A stretch of DNA of 13,959 bases from Verrucomicrobiota bacterium (GTDB lineage Bacteria; Verrucomicrobiota; Verrucomicrobiia; Limisphaerales; J093), in the NCBI GenBank assembly GCA_029907285.1, contig JARYMD010000067.1:1-13959 (forward strand), read 5' to 3'. The translations under genes and the position numbers were made by a program. Below the pieces are notes generated by a model that did not search any database, was not told the origin of the DNA, and saw nothing but the letters and a program-made list of their open reading frames with translations. Below are positions 1 to 7,974 of the stretch, piece after piece (the stretch's first letter is position 1; each line of letters starts with the position of its first letter).

Positions 1-1
1 T

Positions 2-406
2 CCGTTGCTTCAGTTGGTCAAGTCCGGCAAAAAAGCTTCGCATCAAATCCTTGCTGCACGCGGATACCTCGAGTGCGTTCGTGGTGACAAGAAACTCACT
101 GACGAGCAGAAACTCGGAAAGGTGAAAGACCTGCTCCCATTGATGAAGCTGCCCGAGGAAAAGCGGCTTGCCGTCACCGTCCTCGGCAGCCTGCCAATCG
201 CAGGATCGCTTGATCTGCTTGTTAATCTGACGTCCGACTCCGCTGTTGCCGAGGAAGCCTGCTCGGCTATTGTGTCACTGGCATCGAAGAACCTGCCCGG
301 GGTCGCCAAAGAGCAACGCAAGAAAGCCTTGGAAGCCGCTGCCGCAACATCGGCCAACGACACCACCAAGAAGAAAGCACAGGAAGCGTTGAACAACATG
401 CGCTGA
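2..406 (+). CDS. HEAT-repeat protein, C-terminal fragment (5' end outside window)
   Basis: The reading frame is already open at the first complete codon (position 2) and stops at 404-406, so only the last 134 or so residues are present. The fragment is all-helical in character, with paired amphipathic helices (for example around LLPLMKLPEEKRLAVTVLG and SLDLLVNLTSDSAVAEEACS) separated by short turns, as in HEAT or armadillo repeats. It ends in a lysine- and alanine-rich helix. Such repeats are protein-interaction scaffolds, and in Planctomycetes and Verrucomicrobia they often form the tail of large secreted or membrane-bound proteins. The catalytic or binding domain, if there is one, lies upstream of the window, so no function can be given. 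The TTG at 5 is not taken as a start because the frame continues upstream. The gene converges on the epimerase gene, with 69 nt between the two stops. Confidence 0.75.
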   Translation, partial: PLLQLVKSGKKASHQILAARGYLECVRGDKKLTDEQKLGKVKDLLPLMKLPEEKRLAVTVLGSLPIAGSLDLLVNLTSDSAVAEEACSAIVSLASKNLPGVAKEQRKKALEAAAATSANDTTKKKAQEALNNMR

Positions 407-456
407 GGAGGTCCGTCTCCGCAATCGCACAACCTTTACCGGCTCCGCAACCGCAG

Positions 457-475
457 GAGTCTGTCTTGCAGACTC
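457..475. terminator. Perfect 7-bp hairpin between convergent genes; possible bidirectional terminator
   Basis: GAGTCTG (457-463) is followed by a 5-nt loop and its exact reverse complement CAGACTC (469-475). It abuts the epimerase stop codon (476-478) and lies 51 nt past the HEAT-protein stop. No T-run follows on either strand, so a classical intrinsic terminator is not shown. It could instead protect 3' ends or be part of a dispersed repeat. Confidence 0.35.
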
Positions 476-1486
476 TCAGGCGGGCCGAACGTAGCCGTTC
501 GATTTAAACCACTCGACGGCGTCTTCGAATGCTTTCCGCGGCGGGGTCTGTGGCAAACCCAGCTCGCGGATAGCTTTTGCGGGGTTGAAATACATTTTGT
601 GCTTGGACATGCGAACGCCCGCAAGAGGCGCGCGAGGTGGACGGCCGGTTATCTGCGCAATGCATTCGCCAATGTAGGCATAGAAGAGCGCGACAAAGTA
701 GGGAATCCGGACCTTGGGCGCGCGCAACCCGGTGATCTCAGCGAGCATTTCCAGCGTTTGTTTCATCGTCCAGTTCCCATCCGCGTTGCCGAGGATGTAG
801 CGTTCTCCGACACGGCCTTTCTCCGCGGCGAGAACATGGCCGATGGCCACGTCTCGCACATGGACCCAGTTCAATCCGGTGTCAACGTATGCCGGCATTC
901 GTTTGTTGAGAAAGTCAACGATCATCTGACCTGTGGGAGTTGGTTTGACATCTCGTGGCCCGACAGGCGCGCTTGGATTGACAATCACCACCGGCGCGCC
1001 TTTGGCGGCGAGACTGCATGCTATGCTTTCCGCCCGCCATTTTGATCTCTTGTACTCATTGGTCATGCGCGACCATGAAGCGTGCGCGGTTTCGTCGCTC
1101 GGGACAATCCGCCCTCCGCGTTCGCGTGGCAGGCCGATGCACCCCACTGTGCTGGTGTGAACTATTCGTTTGCAGCCGGCTTCTGCTGCCGCTTCGAGGA
1201 CTTCGCGTGTGCCGGCCACATTGGTCACGTGCATGGGTGTGTAGTCCCGCATCCACAACGCGTACACTGCAGCGACGTGGAAACACCAGTCACAACCGCG
1301 CATTGCTTTGACCAGGGAACCCCTGTTTGTCAAATCCGCCTCCACACGCTCGAAATCTACCCCTTGAAGAGCGCGCAAGTCCGACGAAGGCCGTAACAGA
1401 GCCTTCACTTCGTGGCCCAGTGCGACCAGTTCACGCACCAGATTGCTCCCAATGAAGCCCGAACCGCCGGTGACAAAGCACTTCAC
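476..1486 (-). CDS. hpnA: NAD-dependent epimerase/dehydratase, HpnA-like (hopanoid-associated sugar epimerase family)
   Basis: This is an extended short-chain dehydrogenase of 336 residues. The N-terminal Rossmann motif TGGSGFIG (residues 6-13) binds NAD(P). The catalytic site is visible as HTSTVG (near 110-115) and as YKRSK, the YxxxK pair Tyr145 and Lys149. The sequences VVIVNPSAPVGPRDVKPTPT and MPAYVDTGLNWVHVRDVA are characteristic of the HpnA subfamily, and the full length matches. In other bacteria hpnA sits with squalene/hopene genes and is thought to act in making the sugar side chain of hopanoids. No such genes are present here, so the substrate is an inference from family only; a dihydroflavonol-reductase-like or other nucleotide-sugar epimerase is the alternative. 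I prefer the GTG at 1486 because it gives the usual MKxFVTGG start; a TTG at 1492 is also possible. There is no clear Shine-Dalgarno. It lies 453 nt downstream of the GH2 fusion gene on the same strand, so it probably has its own promoter. Confidence 0.85.
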   Translation of the reverse strand: MKCFVTGGSGFIGSNLVRELVALGHEVKALLRPSSDLRALQGVDFERVEADLTNRGSLVKAMRGCDWCFHVAAVYALWMRDYTPMHVTNVAGTREVLEAAAEAGCKRIVHTSTVGCIGLPRERGGRIVPSDETAHASWSRMTNEYKRSKWRAESIACSLAAKGAPVVIVNPSAPVGPRDVKPTPTGQMIVDFLNKRMPAYVDTGLNWVHVRDVAIGHVLAAEKGRVGERYILGNADGNWTMKQTLEMLAEITGLRAPKVRIPYFVALFYAYIGECIAQITGRPPRAPLAGVRMSKHKMYFNPAKAIRELGLPQTPPRKAFEDAVEWFKSNGYVRPA

Positions 1487-1492
1487 GCCCAA

Positions 1493-1939
1493 CTATTTGG
1501 CCCGGGCCGGGACTTCTTTCAATACAATTCATGGCCTGCAAATCTCGCCGGATCAAAGGTTGGACTTGTTTGGCCTGTGAGCCTGTGAGATTGCAGGGCC
1601 AGGGCGTTGCACCGATCGGGAATCAAAATGCCAACCAGGCGGCATCATGGAACTTGTCAATTCCGGCCCGGGCGGCACGGCTGACCCGAGGCAAACCTAT
1701 TGGGAGTTTGCCTGCATATTGAACTATCCGGCCACGCCGAAAACAATCGTTTGGCCGGCGGGCACTTTTCGCACCGCGAGCATCAACTTTATTGGCCAGG
1801 CACGTGGCAGGCTGATTGATGGTCCCATTCGTGCCGGGCAAGAACTCGTGAGGTTGAGCACTCACGGCCGCAACCTCTGGCGTTGTGTCGGCCGGCCAAA
1901 CCAGGCGCGGCAGACAACGGGTTCCCAAAGCCCGCCATT
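1493..1939. other. Intergenic stretch without a recognisable gene
   Basis: This is about 450 nt between the end of the GH2 fusion gene and the start of the epimerase gene. Short frames of 63-101 residues occur on both strands, but none resembles a known family, several overlap one another, and none has a ribosome-binding site. The visible structure is a pair of 11-bp inverted repeats, GTTTGGCCGGC (1750-1760) and GCCGGCCAAAC (1891-1901), and a 10-bp palindrome GGCCCGGGCC just upstream of the epimerase start. It must contain the epimerase promoter unless the transcript reads through from the GH2 gene. I could not identify a convincing -35/-10 pair. Confidence 0.5.
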
Positions 1940-4900
1940 CTATTGAACGTCAACCAACCCGACGTCGATGTACTGTCCGCCACCTGTCTGCCGACAATGA
2001 ACGGCGATGACATTCCGCCCGGGGCGCAAAGCGGCTTTGCCTGCGGGTGTTAACGGTATTTCCTCGTAATCGGTGGTGTAACCTGACGCAGCAGCAGCAA
2101 GAACTCCGTTTACGTACACTTCCACATCCTCGTCGTGATGGGTGCGGAACATCGGCGACCGCAGCGGGCTTTCAGGCAGCGTGATTTCACGGCGCAACCA
2201 GATGTTCTGCGTGTTCCATTTTGTCCTGACATGTGCGCCTGGCGTGCCTGCAGTGCCGAACCCGGCGGGCCCCTGGCTCCATGCGGAGTCGTCATACTCA
2301 GGCTTCATCCAGTCTTGGGCGGGCCGGGAGGTTGTGTAGCGCCATGTTGCGGATTCGACTTCGGAGGTTGGCACAATTGTCTTGGTCACTGGCGGCGTTG
2401 GCATGGGCGCCCAACCGGAAGCCTTGGTTTTGTCACGGCTTGCGTATTTCTGCCAGAGCGCCTTGTCGTAGAGTGTTTGAGCAAAAACTCCGCCCACGAC
2501 GGGCCGCGCGGTGAATCCGACCTTTCTTGCTGTTTTGGTCTGGTACCAATCGGTCATTGGAGACCGGTCAGGGGTCTCGTTCAGGAAAAGGATCACCGGA
2601 TCAACGAGCGCTTCAAAATCCGCGCGGTTCTGCGTCAACGTAGCCGTCCACGTGATCCAATCCAGCTTGGTGTAGGACTCGCGATTGTCCAGAGGGAGAC
2701 CGTACCTGTTTTGAATCTTCTTGTAATATGCCATCTCTTTTTGAGCGGCTTCTGATGGGAAAAGGTTCAGACCCAGAATACGGTCCCAGATGAGATTGTA
2801 CTTCTGGCTCCACGTGCCGGGTTTGTCGAATGCAAGACGGAAATGATCGCCGTCGTCGGCTTCACGAACCCAGCGTTGGGCGAATTCTTTCGCTGCAGCA
2901 GAGTATTCTTTTGCCCTGGCAGTCTCACCACGTAGTTCGCAGAGCTTTGCGAATGCGCCGAGCCCACAAATGGCTTTTGCGCTCAAATTGACATTGTGTG
3001 CAAGGTGCCCGGCAAAATCGTCGGTGCAAAGTTGGTTCTCGGGATCGAAGCCTTTGTCCTTCAAATACGAAGCCCATTGTTCCAACTGAGGCCAGTACAG
3101 GCTGGCAAACGACGCGTTGCCCTCAATTTGCGCCACAGCAGCCATCAGGATCAGCAGGTTGCCGCTTTCCTCGACCGGCATCTGGTTCTGCTCCGTGCGC
3201 TCACCGCCGCCGTACACCTGCCCGTTTGCGTGTGGGTAGGTTCCAAGATCGTGAGGCGCGAACGGGAATTTCCAGCGCGGGCTGGCCGCGTAGTTCATGA
3301 ACGGAACGAGAAAGGATTTTGCCAGCGAAGGCCCGAACAGGAGAAACTGCGGCGACATTGGGTAGAAGACATCCGACGTGCCGATGCAGCCGTTCGAGTG
3401 GTTTTCCTTGCAAAACTGGAGCGGCTGTCCGTTGTCATCGGCGACAAATTTGCCTGCCGCGAAACATTGCCTGTACGCCAGCGCGCACAGTTTGGCGTAA
3501 TTTGCTCCGCCGACACGGGTCAGATCGGCCATCAACTCGTCGTCGAAACCAGCGCACCTTTTGCTCAGTGTCTCATAGTCTTTTGCAGCGGCACGCAGCA
3601 AATCCGCCGCTTCCCACCCATTTCGGCGCCAGTACGGCCTGAGGTTCTTCTTCATGTACTGAATCGAGTAAAGATCGTCGTATGCGAGCATGAACCATCG
3701 GGAAACACCTTGCGCAGAAACCGGGCCCAGATCGAAAGCGAGAGAAGCGACGATTTCCTCGGCAGCGGGCGTTGCTGGCATTTCAAACGGGCCTGCCGAC
3801 CGTCCTGAGGCTGCGCTGGAGAGCACGTCGCTCCACGCGCCATGTGGCGCTATGGCGTGAAAAGCGCCCGGAACCATCTGCGAGCACAAATACAAATAAC
3901 CCCAGTCAATCCGGATATCATCGCCTTTCTTGGCGAGAACAGGCTGGTCCTTGGACCCAATCTTCAACGCGCGCAGGTCGCCGATTGTTTCTGTGGCGTA
4001 CACGACCTGTTGTCTGGGCTCGTTCACGGTCAGCTCCGCTGAAGCGTCGAAGTACAACAAGACCTTGTGCTCTTTGCCATCAGAAGCGCGCACGTCTGCA
4101 GTGATGTAGGTGACTGGTCTGGACAACAGGTCAATGTCTTCGGGCAAAGCAGCGGTCATGAACGTGAGTTCAACAGTGACTCCATTGCCCTCGAAAGTGT
4201 AACCGGTTCTGGTGGGCAACACCGTGAGGTTTTTCTGCGGCAGTGCGGGTATCTTTGCCGGGCTTGCGCCCATGATTCGGTAAAACTTGTCATCAATTTG
4301 TATGATGCCAGTGAGCCTGTGCGGCCGGCCCGTCCAGTGAACAGTGTCCTCGTCCGTCAACCGGTCAGCAGGCGACCAAATGCTGAAGTAAGGGTCGCAC
4401 GTGACCAGTGGTGTTGCCGGGGGAACAAGCTTGCCCGCTTCGGCTTTGCGGGGGGCGGGCGGCGTATAAACAGACTTGTTGGCCTCGGTGATCGCGGCTT
4501 GATCCATTTTCACAATGGCACGGTCATAAGTCATGAGACCATTCACCTCGATCTCGCAGTCTGTTGTCTGAGTATATACAGCGGCGCTCAGTCCCGGGTC
4601 GCCGGTCATGGGCCGCAATTTCCGTATCAGAGCCACGTAAGCGTCGGTGAGTTGTTCTGAAGTCTTGTAGCTGCGATAGCCCCAGTTTCTTTCATCCTGC
4701 CACGTATGTCCTTTGAGGGGCAGGCCGAGACCGCCGAACTCGCCGAGCACGACAGCGCGGTTTTCCTCGCGTTTTGGAACCGCAGGCCCGGGATATGAAT
4801 GAATGTCGTTGACGTCGCCGCATTTGCGGTCGGTCCAGCCGCTGGCATTGTTGACAAGGCGGGTTGGATCGTGGCTTTTGATAAGATCGACGATGCGGCA

Positions 4901-6307
4901 AGTGTCCCATTGGCCCCAGCCTTCGTTGTAAGGCACCCACATCACAATGGACGGGTGATTGAATCTGCCTTGGACCATTGCGATGAGTTCGCGCTCGAAC
5001 TGCGCCGCGGATTCAGGCGACCGCTGAATATCGGGGTCGTTTCCGCCGATGAACTTGTCGCCGCTGGGCATGTCCTGCCAAACCAACAACCCGAGTTTGT
5101 CGGCCCAGTAATACCATCGTTGCGGCTCAATTTTGACGTGTTTTCGTGCCATGTTGAAACCGAGCCGCCGCGTCATTTCGATGTCGTAACGCAGCGCTTC
5201 ATCCGTGGGCGCTGTGTAAATCCCGTCCGGCCAGAACCCCTGGTCAAGCGGGCCGAACTGGAACAAAGGCTTGTTGTTCAGGCAAAGCCGCAAAATGCCT
5301 TGTTCGTCCTTGCCGAGCGAGATTTTGCGCATTCCGAAATAACTGCGGATTTGGTCAATCTCACTTCCGTTCTCTCTTACCGTAATCACAAGGTCGTACA
5401 GGAACGGGTTGTCAGGAGACCACAGTTTGCAGTTTGGGATGCTGAGTTTGAGTTTCGCAGTGGCCGCCCCTTTGGCGATCTGAACATTGCCGGTCTCGGC
5501 AGAAGCCACCTGCTGTGCAGCGTCATAAGCAGCAGCATGCACGTTTGCGTTCCCCTCAGAAACGCTGGCCAGGTTAACCGTGAGATCGACTGTGCCGGCA
5601 TCGATATCGGGAGCGATTTTGACGGACGCCACGTGCGTGCGAGTCACTGGCTCGACCCACACTGTTTGCCAAATGCCCGTCGTCGGCGTGTACCAAATTC
5701 CGCCCGGCCTGCGCACCTGCTTGCCGCGCGGCTGATAACCGGCGTCAGTGGGGTCCCAAACAGCCACAACAATCTCCTGTTCGCCTCCCGCGTTCAACGC
5801 CGGGGTGATGTTGAAGCCAAATTCATCGTAGCCACCGCGATGCCTCCCAACTTCATGGCCGTTCACCCAAACAATTGCTTCCCAATCAACCGCGCCGAAC
5901 TGGAGCAGCACATCCCGGCCCCGCCACGATTCAGGCACTTTGAACGTCCGCCGGTACCACAGCCGCTGGTTTTCATTCACCTGCCTCATCACGCCGGAGA
6001 GCGCGGATTCGATCGGGAACGGAACGAGGATTTTCCCCTCCCATGCTGATGGTTTTGGCGAGTCTTTATCAACGACTGAATAATCCCACAAGCCGTTGAG
6101 ATTGAGCCAATCCTTGCGCACCATCATCGGACGTGGGTACTCGGGATGCGGGTTCTCAGGTGAAACGTCTTTTGCCCAACGGGTCATCAACCTGCCCGCA
6201 GCAGGTTGCCATCCCGCCCCAATCGCACTTGCGATTGCACTTGTGAAGATAACCAGGCCGAGCGCTCCAAAGATTTGTCTGAAACGGATCATGAAATGTG
6301 AGTTCAT
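1940..6307 (-). CDS. Secreted GH2 glycoside hydrolase fused to a glutaminase-A-like (DUF4964/DUF5127/DUF4965/DUF1793) module
   Basis: This is a 1455-residue exported multidomain enzyme. Residues 1-28 form a signal peptide: charged MIRFRQ, a hydrophobic core, then ASA before IGAG. Next come a GH2 sugar-binding domain (about 68-218), an Ig-like domain (222-328) and a TIM barrel (330-613). The barrel carries the acid/base Asn461-Glu462 in WVPYNEGWGQWD and the likely nucleophile Glu523 in VVLGEFGG. After a Pro/Ala/Lys linker (614-626) there is a DUF4964 segment starting PLVTCDPYFSIWSPADRL, then DUF5127 (about 688-918), and the DUF4965/DUF1793 helical region (about 923-1285, with NHSNGCIGTSDVFYPMSPQF and WDRILGLNLFP). 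These are the parts of the fungal glutaminase A family. A galactose-binding-like beta-sandwich closes the protein (1311-1455). GH2 members cleave beta-galactosides, glucuronides or mannosides; the exact substrate is unknown. Both halves look intact. I chose the ATG at 6307; ATG 6292 or GTG 6388 are alternatives, and none has a clear Shine-Dalgarno. Confidence 0.9.
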   Translation of the reverse strand: MNSHFMIRFRQIFGALGLVIFTSAIASAIGAGWQPAAGRLMTRWAKDVSPENPHPEYPRPMMVRKDWLNLNGLWDYSVVDKDSPKPSAWEGKILVPFPIESALSGVMRQVNENQRLWYRRTFKVPESWRGRDVLLQFGAVDWEAIVWVNGHEVGRHRGGYDEFGFNITPALNAGGEQEIVVAVWDPTDAGYQPRGKQVRRPGGIWYTPTTGIWQTVWVEPVTRTHVASVKIAPDIDAGTVDLTVNLASVSEGNANVHAAAYDAAQQVASAETGNVQIAKGAATAKLKLSIPNCKLWSPDNPFLYDLVITVRENGSEIDQIRSYFGMRKISLGKDEQGILRLCLNNKPLFQFGPLDQGFWPDGIYTAPTDEALRYDIEMTRRLGFNMARKHVKIEPQRWYYWADKLGLLVWQDMPSGDKFIGGNDPDIQRSPESAAQFERELIAMVQGRFNHPSIVMWVPYNEGWGQWDTCRIVDLIKSHDPTRLVNNASGWTDRKCGDVNDIHSYPGPAVPKREENRAVVLGEFGGLGLPLKGHTWQDERNWGYRSYKTSEQLTDAYVALIRKLRPMTGDPGLSAAVYTQTTDCEIEVNGLMTYDRAIVKMDQAAITEANKSVYTPPAPRKAEAGKLVPPATPLVTCDPYFSIWSPADRLTDEDTVHWTGRPHRLTGIIQIDDKFYRIMGASPAKIPALPQKNLTVLPTRTGYTFEGNGVTVELTFMTAALPEDIDLLSRPVTYITADVRASDGKEHKVLLYFDASAELTVNEPRQQVVYATETIGDLRALKIGSKDQPVLAKKGDDIRIDWGYLYLCSQMVPGAFHAIAPHGAWSDVLSSAASGRSAGPFEMPATPAAEEIVASLAFDLGPVSAQGVSRWFMLAYDDLYSIQYMKKNLRPYWRRNGWEAADLLRAAAKDYETLSKRCAGFDDELMADLTRVGGANYAKLCALAYRQCFAAGKFVADDNGQPLQFCKENHSNGCIGTSDVFYPMSPQFLLFGPSLAKSFLVPFMNYAASPRWKFPFAPHDLGTYPHANGQVYGGGERTEQNQMPVEESGNLLILMAAVAQIEGNASFASLYWPQLEQWASYLKDKGFDPENQLCTDDFAGHLAHNVNLSAKAICGLGAFAKLCELRGETARAKEYSAAAKEFAQRWVREADDGDHFRLAFDKPGTWSQKYNLIWDRILGLNLFPSEAAQKEMAYYKKIQNRYGLPLDNRESYTKLDWITWTATLTQNRADFEALVDPVILFLNETPDRSPMTDWYQTKTARKVGFTARPVVGGVFAQTLYDKALWQKYASRDKTKASGWAPMPTPPVTKTIVPTSEVESATWRYTTSRPAQDWMKPEYDDSAWSQGPAGFGTAGTPGAHVRTKWNTQNIWLRREITLPESPLRSPMFRTHHDEDVEVYVNGVLAAAASGYTTDYEEIPLTPAGKAALRPGRNVIAVHCRQTGGGQYIDVGLVDVQ

Positions 6308-6372
6308 ACGGGGCATTATTCTGCACAACATCAATCGAACATTGCAATGCTGGAAGGCGCCCGTGAGATTCA

Positions 6373-6393
6373 CTGTTGTGAAAATCACAACAG
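6373..6393. promoter_or_regulatory. 21-bp palindrome upstream of the GH2 fusion gene; candidate operator
   Basis: CTGTTGTGA (6373-6381), three A residues, then the exact reverse complement TCACAACAG (6385-6393). It lies 66-86 nt upstream of the chosen GH2 start. A perfect 9-bp dyad with an AT centre is the size and shape of a site for a dimeric repressor such as the LacI or GntR type. It is not a CRP site, because the TGTGA and TCACA halves are 3 nt apart and not 6. It could also form a hairpin, but no T-run follows it. No regulator gene is in the window. Confidence 0.4.
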
Positions 6394-6472
6394 CCGAAAA
6401 AGCGCCCGCAGTCCCAAACCTTGCGATTCCGCCAAAATGAATGCGTGCCGGAGAGCGTCCCGGTCACAAAGC

Positions 6473-6490
6473 ACTGTTCAAGTGAACAGT
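6473..6490. promoter_or_regulatory. 18-bp palindrome overlapping the end of the VTC gene
   Basis: ACTGTTCA (6473-6480), AG, then TGAACAGT (6483-6490): a perfect 8-bp dyad with a 2-nt centre that includes the stop codon of the VTC gene. The loop is too short for a good RNA hairpin, so a DNA-binding site is as likely as a terminator. It shares the CACTGTT half-site with the palindrome about 100 bp away at 6373-6393. Confidence 0.3.
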
Positions 6491-7164
6491 TGTGTTATGC
6501 CGATGACATACTTCGAACAGCGCGTCGGGCGAAAAGGGAACTGCCCGGCCACAAATGCAGCCTGATCCGCGTTGGCAGGATCGTACTTCAGCTCGATGAT
6601 CAATTGTGTTGCAGCGGGTTGCATTTCACGCAGGAGCCCGCCGAATTCACCAAACCCGCAAAATTGAAGGTCACAGTCAACGGTCAAACGAACCGTGCCG
6701 TCTGCGCTCAGGAAGTAGAAGCGCTTGTACCGATTGCCCAAAACCACGTCCAGCCCGTTCAACGCCAGCCGCGCTGCTTCAGCCAGTTTTTCACAGTCGC
6801 GCGCAGCGACGATGGCTTCGCGCGGAAGCTGCCCGTTCATTGAAAAGGGCGGGAAACCGAACACTTCTTTCCCGCTTGTTGTTCCGAAACGCCTTTTGAT
6901 CTCGAAAGCAGGCCGGTCAACCGGCCCGGTGAACTGGCCGTACCAGCGAATCCTGATCTTGGTCCGGTGCGAGACGCCCTGAACGTGTTCCCTGTAAAGA
7001 CGGAGGTCCGGGGTGTCGAAGTACAGATTGTTCACACAGCGCGGCGGGTAGGTTTCTCTGAACAAGGCCGGGTGTTGCCGAACGAGCGTGAGCGCGTCGT
7101 CCAAAGACAACGCTTCGGGAACGAACTTTCGTTCAACTCGCAGTTTGAGGCCGTCGGCTTGCAT
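6478..7164 (-). CDS. VTC-domain protein (polyphosphate-polymerase-like)
   Basis: This 228-residue soluble protein has the tunnel-fold (VTC/CYTH-like) domain of the catalytic subunit of the yeast polyphosphate polymerase. The ring of charged residues expected to line the tunnel is present: Glu11 and Lys13 in RVERK, Lys69-Arg71-Arg73 in KIRIR, Glu88 and Lys90 in FEIKRR, Arg145 in NRYKR, Glu191 and Lys193 in IELKYD, and Lys218 in SKY. The YFDT strand (48-51) is also typical. In yeast the domain makes polyphosphate from ATP; in bacteria the activity of the family is largely untested, so polyphosphate synthesis or phosphotransfer is inferred. It has no membrane segment of its own. The ATG at 7164 follows the DUF4956 stop by only 12 nt, which points to an operon and a joint complex at the membrane. 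No Shine-Dalgarno is seen before the ATG, so translation may depend on the upstream gene. Confidence 0.9.
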   Translation of the reverse strand: MQADGLKLRVERKFVPEALSLDDALTLVRQHPALFRETYPPRCVNNLYFDTPDLRLYREHVQGVSHRTKIRIRWYGQFTGPVDRPAFEIKRRFGTTSGKEVFGFPPFSMNGQLPREAIVAARDCEKLAEAARLALNGLDVVLGNRYKRFYFLSADGTVRLTVDCDLQFCGFGEFGGLLREMQPAATQLIIELKYDPANADQAAFVAGQFPFRPTRCSKYVIGITQLFT

Positions 7165-7176
7165 CGTGTCGGCAAT

Positions 7177-7845
7177 TCAAGCAGCCAAACCCCGGCTTTC
7201 AAGAACGCTCAGTTTGGCATTGCTGCTTTGAGACCGGAGCCATTGCCTGAACTCCTCGAGTTTGCCCACGTTAGGGAAGCTGGCTTCGAACATGGCTTCC
7301 ATGGATTCTGCGGTCTCATCAACTCGTTTGAGCTTTGCAGTTGCGCCGGAGCGATTGAGCCCCGCGAGAATCTGGTTCAAGTCCGGTTTCTGACCCGACG
7401 GCAGGCTGATCGTGACGTACAAGTTCGGCCTGTCATGGCTCGGCCTGACCAAACGCCTGATGATTATCAATCCCACAATGATCACAAAAGCGGCCAGCGT
7501 AACAAGGAACTGGCCCGCCCCTATGCCAAGACCAATGCTGATCGCCAGAAACAGGTACGCCAGTTCTTCCGGTTCCTTGATCGGCGCGCGAAACCTCACG
7601 ATTGACAACGCCCCAACCAATCCCAGCGAAAGCGCAAGCGACGATTTCACCACGCTGATGATCAGTGTGGTCGTGACCGCCAAAAGCAAAAAGTTCCGCG
7701 CCAAAAGGCGCCGGTTGGCCATCGCATCACCGAACTTCACATAGACAAGGCCGAGCACAAACCCCAGCACCGCTGCCAGCGCAAGCCCAACCGCCAATTG
7801 CACAAGAGACGCTCCCGCTGCCGGATTCCAAAACAGATTTGCCAT
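7177..7845 (-). CDS. DUF4956 membrane protein, partner of the VTC protein
   Basis: This is a 222-residue inner-membrane protein with about four to five hydrophobic segments (roughly 13-37, 50-67, 68-86 and 97-129, the last probably two spans) and a soluble C-terminal domain (about 130-222). The segment SLGLVGALSIVRFRAPIKEP (73-92) followed by EELAYLFLAISIGLGIGAG is the hallmark of the DUF4956 family. The family has no established function, but it is repeatedly found next to VTC-domain genes, as here. A plausible but unproven role is to anchor the VTC enzyme or to form the path for its product. The ATG at 7845 is chosen because GAGGA lies 8 nt upstream; a TTG at 7860 would add five residues. 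The LAB_N gene ends 129 nt upstream on the same strand, so the two may share a transcript. No convincing promoter was found in that gap. Confidence 0.88.
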   Translation of the reverse strand: MANLFWNPAAGASLVQLAVGLALAAVLGFVLGLVYVKFGDAMANRRLLARNFLLLAVTTTLIISVVKSSLALSLGLVGALSIVRFRAPIKEPEELAYLFLAISIGLGIGAGQFLVTLAAFVIIVGLIIIRRLVRPSHDRPNLYVTISLPSGQKPDLNQILAGLNRSGATAKLKRVDETAESMEAMFEASFPNVGKLEEFRQWLRSQSSNAKLSVLESRGLAA

Positions 7846-7974
7846 TTTCCAATTCCTCAACAGTTTTCAAAACAAAGAACCGCCGATGCCCTGAAACCCT
7901 ATTCTTACCCGACACCGGCAGGTCCCGACATATGCCTTATGACAGTCATGTGGCGTTGCGGTTACGAACCGGGG

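Noticed and set aside
1623..1946. Overlapping short frames on both strands in the gap between the GH2 and epimerase genes
   Set aside because: They compete for the same DNA, lack ribosome-binding sites and match no family I recognise; one runs into the GH2 stop.
2996..3808. Plus-strand frame of 270 codons opposite the glutaminase-like module
   Set aside because: Same reason: a shadow of the minus-strand gene with no recognisable motif.
4799..6049. Long plus-strand frame (416 codons) opposite the GH2 fusion gene
   Set aside because: It lies wholly antisense to well-conserved GH2 domains, has no family resemblance and no ribosome-binding site. It is a by-product of the codon usage of the real gene.
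6376..6390. CRP-type site TGTGA/TCACA
   Set aside because: The half-sites are separated by 3 nt and not the 6 nt that CRP needs.
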